Positions 1 through 9,082 of a stretch of DNA of 15,850 nt are shown piece after piece (the stretch's first letter is position 1; each line of letters starts with the position of its first letter). Source of the stretch: Saccoglossus kowalevskii (taxonomy: Eukaryota > Hemichordata > Enteropneusta > Harrimaniidae); assembly GCF_000003605.2 (NCBI RefSeq), contig NW_003116448.1, positions 762,597-778,446 of the forward strand, in the 5' to 3' direction. Below the pieces are notes generated by a model that saw nothing but the letters and a program-made list of their open reading frames with translations, was not told where the DNA came from and ran no database searches. A program made the translations under genes and the position numbers.

Positions 1-15
1 TGTTTGGACGCTCAC

Positions 16-89
16 CGGACGCTCACATCGATTTTGTTTTTCGTTCGGTGGGCTGATGCCTTCAGTGTAGCTTTTGCCTCTTCCGACAT
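16..89 (-). CDS. Candidate first coding exon, unknown protein, reverse strand
   Basis: Reading the reverse strand from 89, an ATG opens a frame that starts MSEEAKATLKASAHRTKNK and continues with ID, then reaches two consensus-like GTGAGC donors. The first donor would end the exon at 27 (phase 0), the second at 16 (phase 2, adding VSV). The stretch is hydrophilic and lysine-rich, and local GC is above the surrounding level, as expected for a first exon. A second in-frame ATG lies nine bases upstream, at 98. Neither ATG has a strong initiation context. If real, the gene is head-to-head with UPF1 or nested antisense in its first intron. I do not recognise the peptide. A frame of this length with a donor can occur by chance, so confidence is low. 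Confidence 0.3.
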
Positions 90-1008
90 AGAAATCATCT
101 GAATCTTCTTTCTACCCCTCTTTCTTTTCACACCACGCATAATGTATTGATAAAAATTAGGAAAAAACGCTGAGGAAATATAATGTTTGGTTTGCTAGCG
201 AGCGAGAACTGATTTGAGAATAATTGCACATGCGCGTGATCTGAATGAACTATGACCCGTACAATTTCGATTTGCATATTGTCAATCAAAGGTCCTGTTA
301 TTTGGTTACTCATGCAAATTAGGCAATTGGACATAAACATTGCCACGTGTGAGTGTTTTTTTATTTTTGACCAGAAAATAAACAGCAATTTTAACGGTGT
401 TCCAATAAGAATTCATTGGTCAAATTTTCACAGAATGTTCTTTAGATAAAAATCTATATAAAAAACGAAAAAAACTATTTTTGATTGAAATTCACAAATA
501 AACTGCATCCCTACCTTAAACCATTGTATGAAAAAGTATTAATGCTATAGAGTAGAAATGGTTTGCATAAATTCCGTATAACAATTTTACTTAGAGAATA
601 TCATGGTGTTAGAGATTGCTATTTGAGCAGAGTGATTGTAATAGCATAGCTCGTTGATTGACTCTCTTTACTGTGTTCAGGAAAGTCAGCCATGGACTGA
701 TGTCTATGAAAGTTTTTTTTATCCTTTCTGTGTTTGTGTGTTAATTGTTACTTGAAAAATCTGTGAGCTGATTCTCACTTGCACAAAGGAAGACGCAGAT
801 TTAAATATTGCAATATGCTGTGAGCTGATACAGGTGATCCCATGTGAACTGAACTATGTGTGAACATTAAATACATTAATATCATCAAAATCATGCAGTA
901 TCTTGTTTTACACTCACAACTCTCTCAAGTTACCCATATTGAATTGTGTTCAACCCTTTGCTGTGTCATTGTTCAGTAATTATCTCATAATTTTTGAAAT
1001 CTAAACAG
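90..1008 (+). other. UPF1: Non-coding stretch upstream of first visible UPF1 exon
   Basis: This AT-rich stretch ends in an acceptor (CTAAACAG) at 1001-1008. It is best read as UPF1 intron 1, or as promoter plus 5' UTR plus intron if the first exon is short. I looked for the UPF1 amino terminus (serine/threonine-rich, with an acidic DTEEA-like segment) in all + strand frames and did not find it. The true first exon is probably outside the window. A 26-codon frame at 244 is not UPF1-like. Confidence 0.6.
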
Positions 1009-1151
1009 CTAAATGGCTCAGACTCCATATCCCAGAATGGACCAGTTGAAGATGGTGTTGCCATGGCAACCCAGGCTATGGGGGAGTTGAATTTTGAAGA
1101 AGATGAGGAAGAGGCCTTTTACATGAAAGATCTGCCAACATATGCGTGCAG
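1009..1151 (+). CDS. UPF1: UPF1 (RENT1) exon: N-terminal acidic segment to CH domain start
   Basis: UPF1 is the ATP-dependent RNA helicase central to nonsense-mediated mRNA decay. The 143-base exon starts in phase 0 after CAG and reads LNGSDSISQNGPVEDGVAMA, then TQAMGELNFEEDEEEAFYMK and DLPTYAC. It ends in phase 2 (AG) before a GTGAGA donor. The block LNFEEDEE followed by KDLP..AC is the conserved lead-in to the UPF1 cysteine-histidine (CH) domain, which binds UPF2. QNGxVxD just before it is also typical. The final Cys is the first zinc ligand, and its C-x2-C partner sits in the next exon. The match to animal UPF1 is near-unambiguous. The true start codon is not in this exon, so the gene is partial here. 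Confidence 0.93.
1057..1070. promoter_or_regulatory. Perfect palindromic X-box motif inside UPF1 coding exon
   Basis: GTTGCCATGGCAAC is a perfect 14-base palindrome matching the RFX-type X-box consensus (RYYNYY, one to three bases, RRNRAC). It lies wholly in coding sequence (codons for V-A-M-A-T), so it may simply reflect codon choice. The motif match is certain; any function is inference. Confidence 0.35.
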
Positions 1152-3513
1152 GTGAGAGTAGTTTCATATAGAGTCCTATGTATAGTTTATTTATTAACGC
1201 AATGCAGGATAATATGTGCATAGATTCATCATGTTGACCCAAATTATTGGCTCATAGAATATTATTTGCATGTGCCAGTCATCTAAGCTGAGTGTTAAGT
1301 AAAACAATGCCTAAAAGATATCTAGTGATATGAATAATTACAAAATGTTAACCTCAATTTGATAGAGAAAACAACGAAGACACATATAATAAAAGTATTA
1401 GTTTCTCACATTTTCTGTTTTTTCTATAAAATTTATTGCATTTCTAGAGTGTTAGTTCTGTCATAACATATACACTGTCTCAGATTATGAAGACTTCAGG
1501 TATTATGATTTTGAACAAAAAACCTGAAAAACATCACTACTGCATACTCAATTAATTTGTTATTCATCAATAATTCTTATATACTTTTTATTTATTAATT
1601 TCTAGCATAACTAACATGCCAAAGGGGCATTTACCAATCAAAAAAATAAATTTAAATGTATTTTTTGCAGATACTCACTGTTTTTTTGTTTTTTTTTGCT
1701 GGTGGGGATTGTTTGACTAAATTATTTTCATTTTTATATGGCCTTGGGAAATCAGCGAATTTGAATGGATCACGATATTTGAGTTTTTTGTCTAAAATAT
1801 ATGTACAAATTGAAAGATGTGTAGATAAGAAATTTGTTATTCAGCAAGGGAAAATGGGAAAATGTAATTTCGTTGTTGTCATCATCAGTCAAGTTGACAT
1901 CAGGTTGGGGTTGAGGGTCTACTCGAATTTAATAAAACTGAACTTATAGGGTCACAATTTTGAATCACTTACTATAATTTTTGCTTTTTTAGTAGCACAT
2001 TTATTTACATAAATTATAGAGATTTTTCTATGCTGAAAATAAATAGTATATTTAAATGATTTACCGTTAGTATGCAGCCAATGCAATTTTTGGTTTATAT
2101 GCGCGTACTTTATTACAGTACTATATTTGAAAGGTGCTATTTGAAAGAAAGTATTATGCACTATAGCAATGTGTAATACATGGAATCACGGTTACTAAAA
2201 AAGTCGGTTAGGAAACGCTATTGTTAAAAGGTGTGAATCTGCCTAATCCATCAAGGATGCGTGTCGCGCTGTGTACGCCCTGCCCTCTATTGCTTGAGAT
2301 TTCAAGGCTCACCATTTTGTTTCATTTTTGTGTCGATCACTTGATGTTCCGCGAATTTGAAATTTTAAGCTCGTTTTCGATAGAATATCCATGTTTAGTG
2401 CACAAGCGCTACGAAGAACTACACGTACGTCTCGGATGAGTACTCTTTGTGACTGTGATAACATTCAGAATCGAGAGTCGTCATTTATCGTTTTCACTGT
2501 TGTCATGAAAATAAGCTTGGGTCCCGGAAGAAAAAGTGACGAAGTCACTATTTTAAAATACATTATATTATAAAAAATACTACCAAATGAATTTTTAGTA
2601 TACTACTGTGCATACTTATGACGGCTGTGTGCCATTTGGGGGCTTATTAAAGTAAATTTTATCGTTTTGCTTTCGCATCACTGTATCAGCCATTTTGTTT
2701 AAAGTCGTAACACTTTTTTTTGTAGACGCCGTAGAAATCGTTAAAAATGTATTCAACATTATCCGCCAGTTTTATATAATGCCTGTTTAATTGTTCTTGT
2801 CTGTCCTTGTTTCAGTTTTTTGTCAAATTTTTCATGTGGCAATATTCAGCGTGCCGTTAAATGCGGTTTTAGTCAACGCTACAATTTTTGAACACATTGG
2901 ACTGTCGATACAACTTTCTAGCAGTCTCTTCGCCAAATCAATTTTTCGAATCCTTTTTAACCGTTTTTAATTTCATTGGAACTGCCTGTTGTTGCATATT
3001 TCGTCTGCTTACATGCATTTTGTAGAGCATGGGCGGGTCATTTCAGTTATCTTATCGCATATTTTGTTTATTTCCAACAAAATGTATGTGGTATCATGGT
3101 TCCTCATTAAAACTCTCGCATGGCTGAAATATAAACACTTGTATGGTTTCTTTGACGTTATTTTTTCTGATCATGTTTTGTTAGCTTTTTTATTTCAGTT
3201 TTCTGCCAATCTTGTTCTTTAGAAACGAAAATGCCATACAAGACAGGCAAATTTGTATTGAGTTTAAACTGGGCGACCGGTTTTGTCAGGATTCACTGTA
3301 ACAACTTACACTTTAGTATTACTGAAAGTATCGACAGAGACACAATAAAATGGTGTGCAGTTGTTGATTGTAATGAACTCTGGGAAAAATGATGTTTTAT
3401 TTGCGTGATTTCCTGTCTACAATTTATGTTAATGATTTATGTCTTTTGTTTCAAATGTTTACCCGCGACACGCATCCAATGAAAAGAACATGGTTTGTTT
3501 CCTCACTGTTTTT

Positions 3514-3544
3514 AGCTCCGCTGTTGACTTTGTCGAGCGGAGCT
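3514..3544. repeat. Short perfect inverted repeat, 9-bp arms
   Basis: AGCTCCGCT (3514-3522) and AGCGGAGCT (3536-3544) are exact reverse complements separated by 13 bases. A third copy of AGCGGAGCT occurs at 3987-3995, just past the 157-bp tandem repeat. The sequences after both AGCGGAGCT copies are loosely alike (TTATCAT against ATCTCAC). This suggests the arms mark edges or subunits of a dispersed element. Confidence 0.6.
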
Positions 3545-3590
3545 TATCATATGAGTGATTGTCCGTCGTCGTCCGTGTCAATGTTTTACT

Positions 3591-3970
3591 TTTTCGACTT
3601 CTTCTTGAAAACTACAAGCCTGAATGCTTTGATACTTGGTGTATATGTACCTTGGGTAGACCTCTCTTAGGTTTGTTCATTTCATGTTGATATCTTCAAT
3701 TCTCTAATTTTGGTGAATATTTTTGTCATTTTTGGTAAAAAGTGATATTTTCGACTTCTTGTTGAAAACCGCAAGTGCAATTGCTTTGATATTACATATA
3801 TAGGTACTACATGTGGACCTCTCTCAGATTTATTCATTTTGTAATGAAATCTTTAATTCTCTAATTTTGGTGAATATTTTTGTCATTTTTGGTAAAAAGT
3901 GATATTTTCGACTTCTTGTTTAAAACCACAAGTCTGATTGCTTTAATACTATACATATTGTTCATTTTCT
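3591..3970. repeat. Tandem repeat, 157-bp period, about 2.4 copies
   Basis: The landmark TTTTCGACTTCTT recurs at 3591, 3748 and 3905, spaced exactly 157 bases each time. The rest of the unit aligns too: GCTTTGATA near position 38 of the unit, GGACCTCTCT or GTAGACCTCTCT, then TCTCTAATTTTGGTGAATAT and GTCATTTTTGGTAAAAAGTG in copies one and two. The third copy breaks off after about 65 bases. Copies two and three are closest at their start, and copy one carries the most changes. It is a minisatellite-like array inside the UPF1 intron. Confidence 0.9.
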
Positions 3971-4223
3971 AATGTGCATTGCAAACAGCGGAGCTATCTC
4001 ACCTGACAGACTGCTTGTTTGATTTCAAAGCAAAATTTTTATATTATAATAAATCATATTTTATTTTTATAATCAGGAAACAATATCAAACCAAATTATT
4101 TTAAAATATATATGTTCTCCAAGTTTTAATTTTATATTCTCGGGAAAATATGAAATTACGGCTCACAAAAAATAAGATTTATTAGAATGACTGGTAAAAA
4201 TTTATTAATTATTAATTTTTCAG

Positions 4224-4313
4224 ATACTGTGGAATCCATGACCCTGCTTCTGTTGTTATGTGCAATAGTACCAAGAAATGGTTCTGCAATGGACGAGGCA
4301 ATACATCAGGAAG
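4224..4313 (+). CDS. UPF1: UPF1 (RENT1) exon: first zinc knuckle of CH domain
   Basis: This 90-base exon follows TTTTTCAG and completes an AGA codon with the previous exon. It reads [20 protein letters not shown] then CNGRGNTSG, ending in phase 2 (AG) before a GTATGA donor. [22 protein letters not shown] and the cysteine spacing are diagnostic of the UPF1 CH domain, which packs against the helicase core and is the UPF2 docking site. With the preceding AC the order is C-x2-C, then further Cys at the VVMC and WFC positions, as expected for the first zinc-binding module. The next exon should begin with one base completing Ser, then HIVNHLV. I cannot find it downstream in the window. The helicase core lies outside. 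Confidence 0.93.
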
Positions 4314-5218
4314 GTATGAACTCTTGTTGAACCTTAATATTATACTATGCATGCATTATTGATGGCTGCTAGTATTACGTCTCTATTTGCATTAATCACT
4401 GTTCGCAAATATTAAACATCTCCGTTTTTTCAGAAGCTCCAGAAATTAGCTATCTATACGCTCAATAAGGCCCTTTGTGAGCATTCAACCTATTAAAATA
4501 AGAATGAAAAAATATATTTTAAAACAGAACTATAATTGCTTATTTACGGACAAGTCGTCCACTTTTTTGTAAGAAATATTTTTTTTGAGAGGAAAACTGT
4601 CTGAAAAAATACAAAAAGGGGTATTTTGGATCTATGGTATTACTATATGAATTGCTTAGTTTTTGCTGCTAGGAATTTTTGCGATTTAATGGTATTTGTG
4701 TATTTGAAAGTTGCTGACATTTGGTTTTTGGCTCGAGAAAAATTTTCACTGAATCGCGAAATTCATAAAAACTTGTCAGCATCAAAATTTTTGAATTATT
4801 CAGAACAACCTAAAGTAACCATCTTAGACACATGATTTTTTCATCCTGTGTACCTGAACAAAATTTCGAGTTATGACACACTAAAGGTAAATGCCATTAT
4901 CATTTTTTTGTGTGTTTGAAATTGCTGCCCACCCGTACGCCCGCTGCGAATAACTATTCAGTCGAGCTGGTGAAAATCTTGAGTTACTAGCCCTGTGGTC
5001 GTTAGATTTTTGGGGAAAATAAAAAAAAAATATTAATTTTAACAAAATGTCTATGGATGTATGATTGTTGTCAAAATTATGTACCTAGAGGTCTGATGCG
5101 GCCGTTTTGACAGATATAAACGACAACAATCAATGGAAGATGCGTGATTTAGCAAACGCTCACACTATGCATGATTTAAACGCTATGCGAGAGTTCTGGT
5201 TGAACCTACCCTTTTCAG

Positions 5219-5363
5219 AGCTGGAGTTGACATGCATTTCATCAGTAGAATAAACACCATCATAGAAAGCTTCAATTTATGTAAGGCAAGAAGGCAAAAA
5301 CTTTTGAACATTATGCAACAGCTAGATGAGGCAGTAGAGAAGGGACACATAATCTTGTATTGA
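5219..5363 (+). CDS. Weak candidate terminal exon, 47 codons
   Basis: After a reasonable acceptor (CCTTTTCAG ending at 5218) a frame runs AGVDMHFISRINTIIESFNL, then CKARRQKLLNIMQQLDEAVE and KGHIILY, to a TGA at 5361. The peptide looks helical and amphipathic. It enters in phase 2, the same phase in which the UPF1 exon at 4224 ends, so splicing to it would be in frame and would give a short UPF1 product lacking the helicase. The length is within what chance gives in AT-rich DNA, and I recognise no family. I treat it as unproven. Confidence 0.15.
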
Positions 5364-5791
5364 CATGTTTTTTTTTTGGTCAAAAACGACGTTGCCTTTC
5401 AGTTGACTCGCGAGAGTTTACCGATTTTTTGAACAAATGTTAAGTACGGTAACTATATCGTTTTGCGTCAAACTGGGTGGCCCGAATTTAAATGTCAGTG
5501 CGTGACCACTCATTGAGGTCATTGCCCATTGCCACACATAATTCAAACACGTGGTTATTAGAGTTCAGTCGAAGTGTAAGCGAATAATGCGATCGAAGTG
5601 TGCTGCAAGTTTATTATAGAAAAATTTAACATTACGCATGATATTGTATATTATTGTATAGTTAATATTACATATTCACTTTATTTCGAATAAAATAATT
5701 TACAGATGAGTCACAAGTATTTAAAATATTTTCTCCACTTTCGTTAGACACCTGACTCCGGGACCTGACTATCTTTTTCAATGATTTATTT

Positions 5792-6060
5792 GCCTAATAA
5801 TTACGAATACAATGCATTATCAAGTCGGTAATATTGAAATATTCACAGACCCAATAGCCCGGGTTAGTGTCCCAACAATAATAAAAATAACTTAGTTTGC
5901 GTAATTATTATAAAAGCAATACATTGCAAAGTTGAAATACTTAGAGCCCGTGCAATACTGTAAACATATTTGCGTTATTAGAAAAGCAGCACACTAAGTA
6001 AACGATGTTGAAATATTCAAAGCCAATACAGAGTTGGATACAAGTTGTGTTATTACAGTA
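5792..6060. repeat. Degenerate tandem repeats, about 75-bp spacing
   Basis: Similar blocks start at 5792 (GCCTAATAATTACGAATA), 5899 (GCGTAATTATTATAAAAGCA), 5972 (GCGTTATTAGAAAAGCAGCA) and 6048 (GTGTTATTACAGTA). Each of the first three is followed within about 60 bases by TTGAAATA(C/T)T and then AGAGCCC, AAGCCAA or a similar word. Spacings are 107, 73 and 76 bases. Divergence is high, so this is probably an old local duplication series. Confidence 0.4.
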
Positions 6061-6725
6061 CCGCCGGATATAATAACAAATTTACGAGATCGAAGCGCAG
6101 ACCAAGAAAGAAAAGGGTTGCTAAGGTATCGCACCAGTTCAGTGCGTGACTTGGGGTCAAACTTCGGTCAACACACACTTGATGTCAGCATCGCTGCGTA
6201 GCAAGTTTCGCAACGTACTTGAAGTTCAATTGTGCCCCAAAATGATGTCGACGATCACTCAATTGTCTCAGCGCATGTTGTACCAAGTCCATCATACACC
6301 CCATTTCGACTTTGGCTTGCTTTTCCTTCTTAGTGCATGTTCTTGTTCACGTAAATGCGACCTCTCACCAATATATTAAAACACTTTGAATTTAGACTTA
6401 TGCGTGATTATATTTGGTTTACGCGAAACAATAATCTTTCTAAACATTTTCTTAGACCATGCATGATATGCATGCATGCATGTATATTCACAAAATAATG
6501 CGATCATATTTTATATTATGTTGATCTCTACGTCTTTCTGGATCGTTTTGTGATTTTATTCCAAGGCTCAGGCAAATAAAATAATGTCAACTATTATAGA
6601 CTAGTTTCCTAGCTTTTGGCTCAGCCAAATTGGTTTAATTTTTCATTAGAACTTTGTGATCCTTTTAATTTCCCAGTTCTTTGTGTTCATTAATGGTCTT
6701 GACAATAAGTGTGAATTGCTGTGTG

Positions 6726-6847
6726 AGCCCACCGCGGAAGACCACGGTCAGCCGGCGTCATGGAATCTATGCTAAAATTTGCATAAAATGCTGTCGACCG
6801 GCGAGCACCCACCACCTCCGCAGTAATTACCGCGGTGCACCGCCCGT
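6726..6847. other. GC- and CpG-rich island with octamer motif
   Basis: About 120 bases with many CpGs stand out from the surrounding AT-rich DNA. CACCGCGG occurs near the left end (6729-6736) and, inverted, near the right end around 6830-6837. At the centre lies ATTTGCAT (6777-6784), the POU/Oct octamer, flanked by TATGCTAAA and AAAATGC. Short frames through it stop quickly: MESMLKFA on the + strand, and MLSTGEHPPPPQ. It could be a small promoter or enhancer, or the body of an old repeat. Confidence 0.4.
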
Positions 6848-6987
6848 TTGATTTCCTACTCTCCCCTAAAAAATGTGTTTTTAAAATAGATTCAATGCAA
6901 TGTTTTACTTTATTCTGTAGTAGAAAATAAATGTCATATGAAAGCATGTTAGTAATCATTATAATAATATCGTCCCATGTATCTGGC

Positions 6988-7223
6988 TTAAAACTTGAAC
7001 ATTGATACCTGTCACTGCTGTGTGGCTTGTTAGGTTGGTATTAATCACACAACATTGTTCCTTACAAAACTAATTATAAATGAGATTTCTTGTTACCAAA
7101 TGAGGTTTCCTCTCTAGTGATAATCTCGTCAATATAAGCAAGTCAGGATCAAAAGTTTTGAAAAAATATGGGGGAAAAAAGGTTCATTTTGTTAAATGTT
7201 ACACAAGTTGCTCAAAAGGTTAA
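6988..7223. mobile_element. Possible TTAA-flanked MITE, degenerate copy
   Basis: The right end GCTCAAAAGGTTAA (7210-7223) matches the right ends of the elements at 9083-9327 and 11360-11598. A TTAA followed by AACTTGAAC lies 236 bases upstream, the size expected for the family (245 and 239 bases). The left end is poorly conserved, so this copy is inferred mainly from the right terminus and the spacing. Confidence 0.35.
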
Positions 7224-7444
7224 AGGTCAACCAGACTTGGATTGATATAGTGATTCCTGAGGCAATCCAAAATGTCTTCACACATTTTCAAGATTAATAT
7301 ACAGCCAAAATATTAGGGTTATACAAATGTAGAAAATGAAAAAAACCCTTACTCAAAATTGCTGGCTTAGTTGCACCTCCATCTGTTGTCGTCACATATC
7401 AACACGAGTACTATTATTACTTATTTTTTTGTTTACATTACTAG

Positions 7445-7844
7445 GTGCAGTACCTAGAAAAACTGGGCTGTGATTGTATTGTTGCGTCTCACTACGATGG
7501 TAAAACATTCGTCTCTGGCACTGAAAAAGGTGTCAACTACTTCGCTGAAATGCAGGAAGTGAAACCAATGTCAGAACACATGAGACGAGGTGGGGGATTC
7601 AACATGAATGCTTCGCCGAGTGGCACGAATAATTCCACCATGCAGGAAGACGCTGCAGAACATGAACACAGTAATTTAGGGAAGAGGAGTGGAGAAAGGA
7701 ACTCTGATAGAGGAATAGAAAATGGTGATGGTAGTCATAGCAACAAAAAAAGGAAAAGCAATCTTGAAGACGAAGAAGATGATGACATTGAAGAACAGGA
7801 TAACTCTTTAATTAACAAAAAAGATGAGAATCCTCTATTTTCAG
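7445..7844 (+). CDS. Orphan internal exon, nuclear-like acidic protein, not recognised
   Basis: After a T-rich acceptor (TTACTAG ending at 7444, with a second AG at 7449-7450) a frame stays open for 161 codons, far longer than expected here. It starts VQYLEKLGCDCIVASHYDGK then TFVSGTEKGVNYFAEM, a folded-looking segment of about 45 residues. A polar Ser/Asn/Glu-rich region follows, then KKRK (residues 101-104, nuclear-signal-like) and an acidic tract (108-119, EDEEDDDIEEQD). A strong donor CAG|GTAACT ends the exon at 7844 in phase 1. Without splicing, translation would continue 28 Asn/Lys-rich codons to TAA at 7928-7930. Phase-compatible 3' exon candidates start at 9515 and 10267. No upstream exon was identified. 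I do not recognise the family. Confidence 0.6.
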
Positions 7845-7925
7845 GTAACTATAATAATAATATTTATGTAAATGCAGTAAATAAAGTCACTAAAACTACA
7901 AAAGAACTAAAACTAGAACCCAAAC

Positions 7926-7931
7926 AATAAA
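7926..7931 (+). promoter_or_regulatory. AATAAA overlapping the read-through stop codon
   Basis: AATAAA at 7926-7931 overlaps the TAA that closes the unspliced frame of the 7445 exon, followed by a run of A. It could serve an intronic polyadenylation isoform, but AATAAA is frequent in DNA of this composition. Confidence 0.25.
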
Positions 7932-8035
7932 AAAAACTAATTACAATCCACAGTCATAGGTATAAAATTTCAGACAAAATCACTAAAACACATGAAAACT
8001 GTGGCAATGAAATAGAAAGTATATACATTATACTC

Positions 8036-8339
8036 CAGGGGTTTTTCTAGCAAAAAACTGCAAGAGGGGGCACTGCAATTCCAGCGGCACCACCAAGTGG
8101 GGGAGATAGGCCAGGGTGTGGAGTTTTTGGTGATTTTAAGTTAAAATAGAGCATTCTATGGCTTCCTTGGGGCCAAAATTACTATTAGACAGGTCACAGT
8201 TGAAGATTGTGGCCACATGTGATTCCTGAGTCAATCAGAATTTTATGGTTGCCAGACGATCTGCTCCCCAGGGTAAGGGAGCGCATGGCCATGGTATGAG
8301 GACACTGCGCCCCTGTTCCCTTGTTTAAAAAAATTCCTG
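8036..8339. mobile_element. Non-autonomous CAGGG-ended DNA element, hAT-like
   Basis: The left end CAGGGGTTTTTCTAGCAAAA, continuing GCAAGAGGGGGCACTG, mirrors the reverse complement of the right end: CAGGAATTTTTTTAAACAAG, continuing GAACAGGGGCGCAGTG. The imperfect inverted repeats are about 40 bases long and start with CAGG, as hAT-superfamily termini do. The 304-base interior has no coding capacity but is GC-richer than its surroundings. I could not find a convincing 8-bp target duplication, so the copy is old or the superfamily call is wrong. Confidence 0.5.
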
Positions 8340-8667
8340 TATCAAATTGGTTCTGCTCATTCTCTGACCATTCTTACTATGACTTCAATACTCACATTTT
8401 GTCTTGCCACATGCCACTCACTAAATGCAGTGATGTGATAGATATAAGAGAAAATTAAAAATGTGTAGTTTTCAAAATTCAACAATTCAAAAGATGTCCA
8501 TGATTCTTCATACCTTATAGGAACACTATTACTCATGTTGCCATGGCATTCAATTTAACTACTGTACACCATTGAAAGTTACATCCTTTAATACTGTAGA
8601 TCTGCCTTGACCAATAGTGATTCAAATCAAGATGAGCCAAATGACAACCATTTGACTGATAACAATT

Positions 8668-8900
8668 CATCAAAATCAGGCATTTCTGCCATTCAAGAAC
8701 CAGATTTTAGTTGTGTTTGAACAAAGTTTATTCACTCTTGGTACATACATTGTACATCATGGGATCATGATGCCCATCATTTTGTTCACAGATAAAATTG
8801 AAAATGGCCAACTGGCAGCCATTTTGTTTCAAAGATTGGCCTACTGATGACTATTTTCATGCTTAATAATTCAACAAAATCAATTGTATCTGTCATTATG
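8668..8900. repeat. Dispersed repeat, copy A
   Basis: This segment aligns with 10457-10690. Shared words in order are ATCAAAATCA(A/G)GCAT, TTTGAACAAAG or TTGTTCAAAC, CTTGGTACA, CATTG, CAT(C/T)ATGGGA, ATGC and (A/G)TCATTTTGTTC, then GGC(A/C)GCCATTTTGTTT or GGTGGCCATTTTGTTT. A second ATCAAAATCA-like start follows about 200 bases on, at 8871 (ACAAAATCAATTGTATCTG), hinting at a unit of about 200 bases. Confidence 0.55.
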
Positions 8901-9082
8901 TAACCGGATCGTGGGTGTGCATAGATGGATATCGATTTAACTTTGTACATATCTACTTCATCAGGGATTTTTTCAAGATAGTTTGTCATTGTCATCCTAC
9001 AAATAAATGATAGTAAGGTTGTTGATTCACAGAAGCCCTTCTTATATTGCTAGATAATAGTGACCCAATTCTTCTATTCTAT

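Larger units (their letters stand above)
1152..4223 (+). other. UPF1: UPF1 intron, about 3.1 kb, GT...CAG
   Basis: The donor GTGAGA at 1152 and the acceptor (TTAATTTTTCAG) ending at 4223 bracket an intron joining two UPF1 exons in matching phase; the joined codon is AGA. The intron is AT-rich with long T runs. From about 2200 to 3560 it is noticeably richer in CpG and skewed to T on the + strand, which hints at inserted DNA. I see no reverse transcriptase or transposase motif in the frames there. It contains the inverted repeat at 3514 and the 157-bp tandem repeat described separately. Confidence 0.85.
4314..7444 (+). other. Long AT-rich stretch after the last visible UPF1 exon
   Basis: The GTATGA donor at 4314 opens this region. 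No UPF1 exon follows: I searched for HIVNHLVRAKC, GPLGETVLEC and AKADSVVVLLCRQPC in the + strand frames without success. It holds a weak exon candidate at 5219, degenerate repeats at 5792-6060, a short GC-rich island at 6726 and a TTAA-flanked element at 6988. The remainder is T- and A-run-rich DNA with no feature I can support. Confidence 0.5.

Noticed and set aside
1-111. Open + strand frame at the window start as UPF1 exon 1
   Set aside because: The translation has no resemblance to the UPF1 N terminus and ends in a stop with no donor.
2221-3670. Several T-rich + strand frames of 60-93 codons
   Set aside because: They lie inside the UPF1 intron, are Phe/Leu/Ser-rich as expected from T-rich DNA, and show no family motif; one runs into the tandem repeat.
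6464-6485. ATGCATGC-type simple repeat
   Set aside because: Too short and imperfect to list as a microsatellite; also self-complementary by composition only.
6613-6630. TTTGGCTCAGCCAAA palindrome as an NFI site
   Set aside because: NFI needs TTGGC and GCCAA separated by five bases; here the gap is three.
7250-8243. GTGATTCCTGAG shared at 7250 and 8219, followed by CAATC
   Set aside because: The match covers only about 20 bases with flanks that do not align, so common origin cannot be shown.
8535-8546. GTTGCCATGGCA as a further X-box
   Set aside because: The second half-site lacks the required terminal AC.
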